Positions 46,696 through 53,783 of a stretch of 64,000 bases of DNA are shown piece by piece (the stretch's first letter is position 1; each line of letters begins with the position of its first letter). This stretch comes from JAENVU01 sp963756815 (GTDB taxonomy: Bacteria; Actinomycetota; Acidimicrobiia; IMCC26256; JAENVU01). The position numbers and the translations under genes are program-made. The stretch covers positions 144,799 through 208,798 of the forward strand of contig CAVWPR010000024.1 of the NCBI GenBank assembly GCA_963756815.1, read 5' to 3'. The notes below the pieces were generated by a model. It ran no database searches. It was not told where the DNA came from and worked only from the letters and a program-made list of their open reading frames with translations.

Positions 46696-47700
46696 GTGAG
46701 CGACGCGCCCATCCTGCGCGCGGGTGACGAAGGCGACGCCGTCCGCGACCTCCAGCACCGGCTGGGTGGTGCCGGCCACGTGGTCGTGCCGACCGAGATC
46801 GGGACCTTCGGAGACAACACCCAGGCCGCGGTGCGCGCGTTCCAGACGTCGCGCCAGATCCGCATCGACGGGATCGTCGGACCCGAGACGTGGTCGGCGC
46901 TGGTCGAGAGTGGCTTCGTGCTCGGCGACCGACTGCTCTACCTGCAGTCGCCGAACCTGCGCGGCGACGACGTCGTCGCGCTCCAGCACACCCTCAACCG
47001 ACTCGGCTTCGACGCCGGTCGTGAGGACGGCATCCTCGGACCCACGACGGCGACGGCGTTGCGCGAGTTCCAACGCAACGCCGGCCTGACCGTCGACGGC
47101 ATCGCCGGGCCGGCAACCCTCGACGCGTTCCACCGGGTGGAGCGCATGGCCGGCGGCTCGGTTGCCGCCGTGCGCGAGCGCGACGAGCTGCGCCGGCCGG
47201 CCGGGCTCGCCGGGCGGCGCATCTACCTGGCGGTTGCCCTCGGGTTCGACCAGATCGGCACACCACTGCGCCAGGGACTCGAGCGCTTCCGGGCGCAGGT
47301 GATGCACGACGTCTCGGGTGCCGACGACCACGCGCTCGCCGGGCGGGCCAACCGGTGGGGCGCCGACCTCTTCCTCGCCGTGCGCGCGGGCGACGCCGCC
47401 ACCTGGGAGGTGGCCTGGTTCGAGTCGGGGAGCTTCCGGTCCGAGCGCGGGTGCCACGCCGCCCACACCGTGGCGGACGCGCTCCGCCGCGTCCGGGCCG
47501 GCATCGAGATCGCCACCGCGGGTCGCGCCTACACGGTGCTGCGCGAGACGCGCATGGCCGCCGTCGTGTGCTCCTTCGCGGGCGGCGACGCGCCCGACCT
47601 GGCACGGGCCCTCGCCCGCTCGGCCGAGCTGGGCGCCGCCATCACCGAGGGCACCCGGCGCGCGTTCGAGGAAGCGAGGGTCTCGGACCCGACCGGCTGA
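46696..47700 (+). CDS. CwlM-like protein with degenerate amidase domain
   Basis: By position (after trxA, before parB) it corresponds to mycobacterial CwlM, a regulator of peptidoglycan synthesis. The 334 residues hold two peptidoglycan-binding repeats (AVRDLQHRLGGAGHVVVPTE; FQTSRQIRIDGIVGPETWSA; DVVALQHTLNRLGFDAGRED; LTVDGIAGPATLDAF). The C-terminal domain (about 175-320) has the outline of an Amidase_3 fold. However, the metal-binding DPGHGG and SIHxN motifs are replaced by VALGFDQIG and LAVRAGDA, so it is probably not an amidase. It starts at GTG 46696 and converges on parB. Confidence 0.8.
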   Translation: MSDAPILRAGDEGDAVRDLQHRLGGAGHVVVPTEIGTFGDNTQAAVRAFQTSRQIRIDGIVGPETWSALVESGFVLGDRLLYLQSPNLRGDDVVALQHTLNRLGFDAGREDGILGPTTATALREFQRNAGLTVDGIAGPATLDAFHRVERMAGGSVAAVRERDELRRPAGLAGRRIYLAVALGFDQIGTPLRQGLERFRAQVMHDVSGADDHALAGRANRWGADLFLAVRAGDAATWEVAWFESGSFRSERGCHAAHTVADALRRVRAGIEIATAGRAYTVLRETRMAAVVCSFAGGDAPDLARALARSAELGAAITEGTRRAFEEARVSDPTG

Positions 47701-47722
47701 TCCGCGCCGGCTCGCGTCGGGC

Positions 47723-48592
47723 TCAGCCGGAGATGGTCTTGTAGATCCGCTCGAGGTCCTCGAGATCCGAGAACTCGATCGTGATCTTGCCGCGCTTGGC
47801 ACCCATCGCGATCGCCACGCGGGTGTCGAGATGGTCGCCGAGCAGACCCTCGAGCTCCGCGAGTCCCGGTGGCCGCAACGCCTTGGTCGCACCCGACGCG
47901 TCGGCGGCGGCACTCCGGCCGCCCCCCGCGGGAGCCGGCTCGCGGACAGCCTGCTCGATCGCCCGGACCGACCACCCGTCCTTCACCGCCTGGGCCGCGA
48001 GGCGCTCCTGGAGCGCGCGGTCCGGGGTGCCGAGCAGCGCGCGGGCGTGACCCATCGAGAGGGCGCCGTCCCGCACCTGTCGCTGGACCGACGGCGGCAG
48101 CTGGAGGAGCCGCAACGTGTTCGTCACCGCCGTCCGGCTCCGACCGACACGCGTCGCGACCGCCTCGTGGGTGAGCGAGAAGTCCTCGATCAGCTGTTGG
48201 TAGGCGGCCGCCTCCTCGAGCGCGTTGAGATCGGCGCGGTGGACGTTCTCCACGAGCGCCTGCTCGAGCGCGGCGACATCGTCGCTCTCGCGGACGAGCG
48301 CGGGCATCCGGCCGATACCGAGACGCCGCGCCGCGCGCCAGCGGCGCTCGCCCGCGATGAGCTCGAACTCGTCGCCGACCGGGCGTACCAGGACCGGCTG
48401 GAGGATGCCGACCTCGCGGATCGACTCGGTCAGCTCGTTGAGCTGCTCCTCGTCGAAGCGCTCACGAGGTTGGTAGGGGTTCGGGCGGATCGACGCGGTG
48501 TCGATCTCGCGCAGCCCACCGGTCGCCTCCGCACCGGGTCCGGTCGGGATGAGCGCCCCGAGCCCTTTACCCAGTCCGCCGCGTCGCGCCAC
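47723..48592 (-). CDS. parB: chromosome-partitioning protein ParB
   Basis: CTP-dependent clamp that loads at parS and spreads on DNA. The 289 residues contain the ParB nuclease-like CTPase domain (PYQPRERFDEEQLNEL; GERRWRAARRLGIGRMPALV; ENVHRADLNALEEAAAY). A helix-turn-helix (LTHEAVATRVGRSRTAVTNT) and a C-terminal dimerisation part (GAKRGKITIEFSDLEDLERI) follow. Its ATG overlaps the 3' end of parA by 26 bases. Two parS-like sites lie upstream of parA at 49989 and 50025. Confidence 0.96.
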   Translation of the reverse strand: MARRGGLGKGLGALIPTGPGAEATGGLREIDTASIRPNPYQPRERFDEEQLNELTESIREVGILQPVLVRPVGDEFELIAGERRWRAARRLGIGRMPALVRESDDVAALEQALVENVHRADLNALEEAAAYQQLIEDFSLTHEAVATRVGRSRTAVTNTLRLLQLPPSVQRQVRDGALSMGHARALLGTPDRALQERLAAQAVKDGWSVRAIEQAVREPAPAGGGRSAAADASGATKALRPPGLAELEGLLGDHLDTRVAIAMGAKRGKITIEFSDLEDLERIYKTISG

Positions 48593-49565
48593 TGCTCACC
48601 TCCTTGGCCAACTCGCGATACGCCACGGCGCCACGCGAGGTGGGGTCGAACAGGATGATCGGTTGACCGAACGAAGGCGCCTCCGAGAGCCGCACCGTCC
48701 TCGGCACCACCGTTTGATACACCGTCCGGCCGAAGTGTTTGCGGACCTCCTGCTCGACCTGGTCGGCGAGCTTGGTCCGGGCGTCGTACATGGTGAGCAC
48801 GATGCCGCGCACCGCGAGGGACGGGTTGAGGTTCTTCTGCACGAGCGAGACGTTCCGGATCAGCTGGCTCAGACCCTCGAGCGCGTAGTACTCGCACTGG
48901 ATCGGCACGATGACGTCGTCGGCCGCCGCCAGGCCGTTCACCGTCAGCAACCCGAGCGACGGGGGGCAGTCGATGAGCATGAAGTCGTAGTCGTCGCGGA
49001 TCTCGTGGAGCGCCCTGCGGAGCTTGAGCTCGCGGCTGAAGGCGGGAACGAGCTCGATCTCGGCGCCGGCGAGATCGATCGTCGCCGGGGCCACGAAGAG
49101 GTTCTTCAGGCTCGTCGGCTCGACGCAGTCCTCGACGGGGGCGTCGTTCATGATCACGTCGTAGATCGACCCGCCCAGCTCTCGCGCGTTCACACCGAGC
49201 CCGGTCGTCGCGTTCCCCTGGGGATCGAGGTCGACCACCAGCACCCGGAACCCCATCTCGGCCAGCGCGGCGCCGAGGTTCACGGAGGTCGTCGTCTTGC
49301 CGACCCCACCCTTCTGGTTGGCGATCGCCATGATGCGCGGCAGCTCATAGGTCTCGGGCTCGTCGTCCGCGGCGGGCTCGTCCGCGGCCTCGACCTCGGA
49401 GTCGTCGCCCTCACCGTCTGCCGACGGTGCCGCGTCCGTCGGCTCGGTCGCGGTCTCGGGCGCGGCGACGGCGCCGGTCGCTCCCTCGGGCGGTCCGTCG
49501 AGATCGACCTGGTGCTCCGGACCGGGCTCGGGCTCCGAGGCCGTGGCGCCTGCGGTGGCGGCCAT
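48567..49565 (-). CDS. parA: chromosome-partitioning ATPase ParA
   Basis: Deviant-Walker ATPase that positions ParB-bound origins. The catalytic core begins at PRIMAIANQKGGVGKTTTSV (about residue 76), followed by VLVVDLDPQGNATTGLGV and FMLIDCPPSLGLLTVNGLAA. A 75-residue acidic, Ala/Pro-rich tail precedes the core. The true start may be further upstream at 49957: a good ribosome site (AAGGGGT) precedes that ATG, and the sequence between reads as a disordered tail if one or two single-base shifts are allowed. ATG 49565 is the start of the unbroken part. Confidence 0.93.
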   Translation of the reverse strand: MAATAGATASEPEPGPEHQVDLDGPPEGATGAVAAPETATEPTDAAPSADGEGDDSEVEAADEPAADDEPETYELPRIMAIANQKGGVGKTTTSVNLGAALAEMGFRVLVVDLDPQGNATTGLGVNARELGGSIYDVIMNDAPVEDCVEPTSLKNLFVAPATIDLAGAEIELVPAFSRELKLRRALHEIRDDYDFMLIDCPPSLGLLTVNGLAAADDVIVPIQCEYYALEGLSQLIRNVSLVQKNLNPSLAVRGIVLTMYDARTKLADQVEQEVRKHFGRTVYQTVVPRTVRLSEAPSFGQPIILFDPTSRGAVAYRELAKEVSSGATRRTG

Positions 49566-49957
49566 CGAGGGTGCGGGCGAGGTGGCTGCCGGCGCGGACG
49601 TGTCGGCTCGGGATCCGGTGTCGGCGTCGCGGTGACGGACTCCGTCCGCGGTGGAGCGTCCGCCCCGGCGCGGCGTCCGGGTTCACCGCCCGGATCCACG
49701 CCTTGGTCCTCGACCTTCGCCGGCGCATCCGCGGACGTCGGAGATCCGTCGGCGCTCGTCGGCGGAGCCGCTCCGTCGGAGTCGCCGGCTGCGCCGTGCG
49801 GAGCGTCGATCTCCGGCTCGGATCGCTCTGCGAATGCCGGGGCGTCCGGCATCGTCGACGTGGGCGATTCGTTCATCTCGGCCTCCGCGGCATGCTCGTG
49901 CCGGCGTCGCCCACCGAACAGGCGTCGTCCGCGGCGCTTTGGATCGACGGGATCCAT
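49566..49957 (-). other. probable N-terminal segment of ParA in a shifted frame
   Basis: From ATG 49955-49957 the frame reads MDPVDPKRRGRRLFGGRRRH and then a Ser/Pro/Ala/Asp-rich stretch (PAFAERSEPEIDAPHGAAGD) with no stop before 49280. Its composition matches the acidic tail in front of the ParA core. I infer one continuous protein interrupted by a shift between about 49565 and 49700. A basic patch at the very start could bind DNA or membrane. Confidence 0.5.
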
Positions 49958-49988
49958 GCCACCCCTTCAGCCCGGCATCACCGGGCGA

Positions 49989-50004
49989 TGTTCCACGTGA
50001 AACG
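49989..50004 (+). other. parS-like site 1
   Basis: TGTTCCACGTGAAACG, matching the parS consensus TGTTNCACGTGAAACA at all but the last base. It lies 32 bases upstream of the upstream parA start. Confidence 0.85.
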
Positions 50005-50024
50005 TCCCAGCCGCCAGGTCCGGA

Positions 50025-50040
50025 TGTTCCACGTGAAACG
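50025..50040 (+). other. parS-like site 2
   Basis: A second identical TGTTCCACGTGAAACG, 36 bases from the first and directly next to the rsmG stop codon (50041-50043). Two sites in tandem 3.7 kb from dnaA are a likely ParB loading point. Confidence 0.85.
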
Positions 50041-50652
50041 TCACGGCCAGAGCGGGCTCTTCAGGGGAAGATTGCGCCGACGGGGGAACTCGTCCTCCAG
50101 TGGCGCGTGCTTGCCGAGGATAACGAACGAGGCGGTGGGCTGCACGACTTCGGTCGACATTTCGAGTCCGACCCTTCGCAAGCCCTCGACCGACCAGCGA
50201 TCGGGGGCGCCACCGGGGGGCTCGGAGACGCTCAGGGTGCCGGCGACGGCCACGAAGCCACTCCCGATCTCCGCCGTGACCGACGGGGGCCCGAAGCCGC
50301 GGGCGACCACGAGCGGGAACATCTCCCGGTACGCAGAGTGGTGCGCCAGATCCTCGGCCCGACCCTCGATGACCTCGACCCTGTCGGTGAGGCCGAGTCT
50401 GGCGACGGCGGTCCGGAGCCAGGCGGTGCGCCGGAGCTGACCGTCCAGGAGCGCGCCGCGAACGTCGGGCCACACGCTCGCGAACACGAGGCCGGGGACC
50501 CCGGCGCCGCTCCCGAGATCGAGGAACGGTGCAGGGTCGAGGGCGCTCGCCCACACTCGACCGTGGGCGACGTGACGCTCGACCGGGTCCGGCCCCAGGA
50601 GGCCGATCCGTCGAGCGTCATCGAGGACCGCCTCGAGCGGCTCGGGGCTCAC
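50041..50652 (-). CDS. rsmG: 16S rRNA (guanine-N7) methyltransferase RsmG
   Basis: Methylates G527 of 16S rRNA. The 203 residues have the SAM motif FLDLGSGAGVPGLVFASVWP (about 44-63), the RRTAWLRTAVARLGL region, and VEVIEGRAEDLAHH. The C-terminus is VILGKHAPLEDEFPRR-like. It starts at GTG 50650-50652, 7 bases after the jag stop, in the order rnpA-yidD-yidC-jag-rsmG-parA-parB conserved near actinobacterial origins. A parS site abuts its stop. Confidence 0.94.
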   Translation of the reverse strand: MSPEPLEAVLDDARRIGLLGPDPVERHVAHGRVWASALDPAPFLDLGSGAGVPGLVFASVWPDVRGALLDGQLRRTAWLRTAVARLGLTDRVEVIEGRAEDLAHHSAYREMFPLVVARGFGPPSVTAEIGSGFVAVAGTLSVSEPPGGAPDRWSVEGLRRVGLEMSTEVVQPTASFVILGKHAPLEDEFPRRRNLPLKSPLWP

Positions 50653-50659
50653 CCCGGAT

Positions 50660-51472
50660 TCAGGACGGGCGGATCACCACGTAGCGACGCGGGTCCTCAC
50701 CCTCGGACGTCGTCTCGACACCGTCGATGTCGTTCACCGTGTCGTGCACGGTCTTGCGGTCGATCGAGCCCATCGGCTCCATCGCACGCTCCTCACCGGA
50801 GTCGAGCACCTCGTCGACCACCTTGCGGGTGAAGGCCTCGAGCGCGACCCGACGCTTGGCGCGGTACCCGGCGACGTCGACCCGCACTCGGGCGGCCTGG
50901 CCGCCCGCTTCGCGCTGGACCACCGCCCGGGTCAGCTCCTCGATCGCCGAGAGCGTGGCGCCCTTGGGACCGACGAGCAGGCCCAGCTCCGAACCCTCGA
51001 CCCGCACCTCGATGGCGTCGTCGTCGACGCTGGACTCCACGTCCCCGGACAAGCCGATGGCCGCGACCAGACCGGCGACGAACTCCTCGGCCGCCTCCGC
51101 CTGCTCCTCGACCGGAACCTCTTCGTGCTCCACCGCAGGGGCCTCCTCGCCTCTGTCATGCTCGGCCGTACGGGCCGGCTTCTCGGGTCCGCGTCGGGCT
51201 CCGCCGCGCCCCTTGGGACGACCGCCGCCTTCGTGGCGCCGGCCTCCTCCACCCTTGCTCCGTCCCCGGCGACGGTCCTGCGGCTTCTCCCGGGAGATCG
51301 GCTTCAGCCGGACGCGGATACGCGCCTCGCTGCCGCCGAACCGTCCGAGGAATCCCGCCTTCGGCTCCTCGAGGACCTCGACCTCGACGTCCTCGGCATG
51401 CACACCGAGCTCGTCGAGCGCGGCATCGACCGCCTCGTCGACGGTCCGTCCGGTTGTCTGGATCCACTCCAT
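50660..51472 (-). CDS. jag: Jag/KhpB RNA-binding protein
   Basis: RNA-binding protein encoded next to yidC. The 270 residues have an N-terminal Jag domain (MEWIQTTGRTVDEAVDAALD; VLEEPKAGFLGRFGGSEARI). A basic then acidic linker follows (about 60-130, rich in GGG, RR and EE). The KH domain is GSELGLLVGPKGATLSAIEE and the R3H domain is YRAKRRVALEAFTRKVVDEV, ending near RRYVVIRPS. Its ATG overlaps no neighbour but abuts the yidC stop at 51473. Confidence 0.93.
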   Translation of the reverse strand: MEWIQTTGRTVDEAVDAALDELGVHAEDVEVEVLEEPKAGFLGRFGGSEARIRVRLKPISREKPQDRRRGRSKGGGGRRHEGGGRPKGRGGARRGPEKPARTAEHDRGEEAPAVEHEEVPVEEQAEAAEEFVAGLVAAIGLSGDVESSVDDDAIEVRVEGSELGLLVGPKGATLSAIEELTRAVVQREAGGQAARVRVDVAGYRAKRRVALEAFTRKVVDEVLDSGEERAMEPMGSIDRKTVHDTVNDIDGVETTSEGEDPRRYVVIRPS

Positions 51473-52540
51473 CTATCGCTTCCGCTTCCGGTTGCTCCGA
51501 GCGCCACCTGCCGGACGCGACTGCCCGCCGCCGTTCTTCGAACCGTTGGTACCGCCCTTGCCCCCTGCGGGGTCCGCCTTGTTGGCCGGTTTCCCACCGG
51601 CCCCCCCACTCGGCTTGCCCGTGCCCGCCCGCGTCGCCCCGCCCTTGCCGGTCTGCTTCCCGCTTCCGGACTTCGCGCCGCCGGCTCTCGTGCCCTCGGT
51701 CTTGGCGCCGTCGGTGACCTCCCGACTCTTCGTCGTGATCGCCGCCCCACCGCCCTTCGGTGAACCCTCGATCTCGCCTCGACCCTTCTTGGGCGGCGGA
51801 CCGTTCACGCCGCCGATCGTCCGGTAGACGACCTCCTGCTGGCCGATCTGCCAGAGGTTCGAGGTCGCGAAGTACAGACCGACACCCGAGGGCAGCCCCC
51901 ACGAGATGAAGGCGAACACCACCGGGAACACCTTGCTGATGATCGCCATCTGCGGGTTGGCCTGGGTCTGGTTCCGCATCGTCTGGCGCTGCTGGATGAA
52001 ACCGGTGACCACCACGATGCCGACCAGGACGAGGTACGGCCACACCACCGAGAACCCGCTCGACGCGGCCTTGCTCGCCGAGGTGGTGAGGTTCATGCCG
52101 GCGAAGTGCATGTCCGGTGTGCACTTCGCCGGGACCGTCTTGCCGCAGATGTCGTGGTACATCGCCGAGTTCACCGGGATGAACTTCTGGATGTCGCGCA
52201 GGGTCTGGTAGAGCGCGATGAAGACCGGCATCTGCAGGAGAAGGGGCAGACACCCGCCGAGCGGGTTGATCTGGTTCTCCTTGTAGAACTTCATCATCTC
52301 TTCGTTGAGCTTCTGGCGATCGTTCTTGTACTTCGCCTGGAGCTTCTTGATCTCGGGTTGCACCCGCTGCATGGCGATCATCGACTTCGCCTGCTTCGCC
52401 GTCAGCGGGAACAGGACGAGTCGGACCGCAACCGTCAGCAGGATGATCGCGACCCCGGAGTTCGGGATGATGGAGTAGAAGAACGCGAGGACCGATCCCA
52501 GCCCCTGCCGGATCGAGTCCCAGATTGCGACGGCGATCAT
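51473..52540 (-). CDS. yidC: membrane protein insertase YidC
   Basis: Inserts and folds inner-membrane proteins. The 355 residues have five predicted spans. The first conserved part is AIILLTVAVRLVLFPLTAKQ (about 30-49), with the conserved Arg of the hydrophilic groove in VRLVLFP. INPLGGCLPLLLQMPVFIAL and PSGVGLYFATSNLWQIGQQ are family signatures. The C-terminus is a long Lys/Gly/Arg-rich tail (about 250-355) that could contact the ribosome. ATG 52538-52540 overlaps the yidD stop as ATGA and has GGGGAGG upstream, so I prefer it to ATG 52558. Confidence 0.95.
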   Translation of the reverse strand: MIAVAIWDSIRQGLGSVLAFFYSIIPNSGVAIILLTVAVRLVLFPLTAKQAKSMIAMQRVQPEIKKLQAKYKNDRQKLNEEMMKFYKENQINPLGGCLPLLLQMPVFIALYQTLRDIQKFIPVNSAMYHDICGKTVPAKCTPDMHFAGMNLTTSASKAASSGFSVVWPYLVLVGIVVVTGFIQQRQTMRNQTQANPQMAIISKVFPVVFAFISWGLPSGVGLYFATSNLWQIGQQEVVYRTIGGVNGPPPKKGRGEIEGSPKGGGAAITTKSREVTDGAKTEGTRAGGAKSGSGKQTGKGGATRAGTGKPSGGAGGKPANKADPAGGKGGTNGSKNGGGQSRPAGGARSNRKRKR

Positions 52541-52836
52541 GCCGACGTGCCTCCCCATATCGAACTGGTGTTCGATTCCGTGTCGGTGTCACCGGGCGTC
52601 GTCTGGGTGCCCGGCACCGGGTCGAACCCGCCGGGGTGCCACGGGTGGCAGCGGCCGACCCGCTTGACCCCCATCCACACGCCTCGCCCGAACCCGTGGA
52701 CCTCGATCGCCTCGCGCGTGTACTCGGAGCACGACGGTGCGAAGCGGCACCGCGACACCGTGCCGGCCATCACCACCTGGTAGCCGCGGATCGCGCGCAC
52801 ACCCAGGCGCGCGGCCACCGACGGTCGGGGAGTCAT
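52537..52836 (-). CDS. yidD: YidD membrane-protein insertion factor
   Basis: A 99-residue protein with the YidD core IRGYQVVMAGTVSRCRFAPS (about 17-36), CSEYTREAIEVHG and RVGRCHPWHPGGFDPVP, which contain the conserved Cys and HP.HPGG motifs. YidD is thought to assist YidC or act as a lysophospholipid acyltransferase-like protein. The ATG overlaps the rnpA stop and the stop overlaps the yidC start, so all three are coupled. Confidence 0.95.
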   Translation of the reverse strand: MTPRPSVAARLGVRAIRGYQVVMAGTVSRCRFAPSCSEYTREAIEVHGFGRGVWMGVKRVGRCHPWHPGGFDPVPGTQTTPGDTDTESNTSSIWGGTSA

Positions 52837-53285
52837 GCCGCGGCCCGGAGACAGTCGGCCAGCTCGCGGCGCAGCTCGTCGAACGACGCGCCGGCCGCAG
52901 CCGGCGTCGCGCCCACGAGGTACGCGGAGTCGGCCCGCACCACGTCGACCTGTTCGCGCAGCGCCGCGCGCAGACGGCGGCGGACCCGGTTGCGGACGAC
53001 GGCGTTGCCCACGCGGCGACTCACCGCGAATCCCACCTGGGGCCCGGGCGGCACGACCGGGACGCGTCGGACCCAGACCAGCTCACGTCGACAGGAGCGG
53101 GCGCGGGCCAGGAGAGCGAAGGTCGCACGGTGGCGGATGCGGAAGATCAGGCCGAGAGGCGCGCGCGCCCACGGGAGCGCCGCGCCTTCAGCACGGCGCG
53201 TCCGGCGCGGGTGCGCATCCGGCCACGGAACCCGTGCTTCTTCTTGCGCTTCCGGTTGTTCGGCTGGAAGGTCCGCTTCACGCAT
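52833..53285 (-). CDS. rnpA: RNase P protein component, start possibly upstream of rpmH
   Basis: Protein subunit of RNase P, which trims tRNA 5' ends. The family part is the last 105 residues: FRIRHRATFALLARAR, PQVGFAVSRRVGNAVVRNRV and RRRLRAALREQ. Just before it there is no ATG, GTG or TTG; only CTG 53148-53150 (overlapping the rpmH stop as CTGA) fits. The frame stays open through all of rpmH up to ATG 53283-53285, four bases upstream of the rpmH GTG. That would add a 45-residue tail (MREADLPAEQPEAQEEARVP). Nested rpmH/rnpA starts four bases apart are known in Thermus. I give the long form, with the start uncertain. Confidence 0.75.
   Translation of the reverse strand: MREADLPAEQPEAQEEARVPWPDAHPRRTRRAEGAALPWARAPLGLIFRIRHRATFALLARARSCRRELVWVRRVPVVPPGPQVGFAVSRRVGNAVVRNRVRRRLRAALREQVDVVRADSAYLVGATPAAAGASFDELRRELADCLRAAA
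53147..53281 (-). CDS. rpmH: 50S ribosomal protein L34
   Basis: A 44-residue L34 starting VKRTFQPNNRKRKKKHGFRG and ending RGRARLSA, the standard sequence and length. GTG 53279-53281 has GAGGAGG 6 bases upstream. The whole gene lies inside the longer rnpA reading frame. It is the first gene of the minus-strand arm that diverges from dnaA. Confidence 0.97.
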   Translation of the reverse strand: MKRTFQPNNRKRKKKHGFRGRMRTRAGRAVLKARRSRGRARLSA

Positions 53286-53608
53286 GGCCTCCTCGGGAGG
53301 GAGTGATCGCTCGCAACGCCGGGCGAAGGAGGTCCCGGACTCGGAATGCGGCGTAAGCGCGTGGAGTGTATTGGCGCGACGACCGGCCTCGCAATGCGGG
53401 CGACGCCATGACAGGATCGTCGGCCGACGGAACGTCGGTCCGCGGCCGCTCGGCCCCGAGCCCGCGCGTGCCCACCCCGTCGAGCACGCGGACACGCTCC
53501 GCGCGAACGGGGGACGACTCCCTCACCACCCGCGCGCAAGGGCGCCGAGCCTGGGGACAACGCCACCTTTTGCCAGGAATTACAGTCGTGAAACTCGGGA
53601 CTGCTCCC
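53286..53608. other. rpmH-dnaA divergent intergenic region
   Basis: About 480 bases separate rpmH from dnaA. Besides the dnaA promoter and DnaA boxes annotated separately, I see no gene. Sequences are GC-rich, with a more AT-rich patch (CCTTTTGCCAGGAATTACAG, about 53569-53588). The promoter of the rpmH operon must lie in the left part, but I cannot point to a convincing one. Confidence 0.6.
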
Positions 53609-53637
53609 TTGAGTGGTCGGGGGTCGGCTGCTAGGTT
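53609..53637 (+). promoter_or_regulatory. putative dnaA promoter
   Basis: TTGAGT (53609-53614), a 17-base spacer and TAGGTT (53632-53637) form a good housekeeping-type promoter about 125 bases before dnaA. The 15-mer CTGCTAGGTTCGCCC over the -10 box recurs exactly upstream of rpsF. Confidence 0.65.
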
Positions 53638-53751
53638 CGCCCTCCCCGTCCGGTCGCCCACGGCCTCGATCGGCACGGTTGGCACCACCCGGATCGGCGG
53701 ACCCGAGGAAGGCCGACGGCGGAGATCACGGCCCCACGGTGGGTCCAACGG

Positions 53752-53783
53752 TTCTCCACATCTGTGGATGGGGCTGTGGAAAT
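53752..53783 (+). promoter_or_regulatory. DnaA-box cluster at the dnaA start
   Basis: TTCTCCACA (53752-53760), TGTGGATGG (53763-53771) and TGTGGAAAT (53775-53783) are close to the DnaA box TTATCCACA or its reverse TGTGGATAA. The first dnaA GTG (53764) and the second (53776) lie inside two of them, which suggests autorepression by DnaA. Confidence 0.6.
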
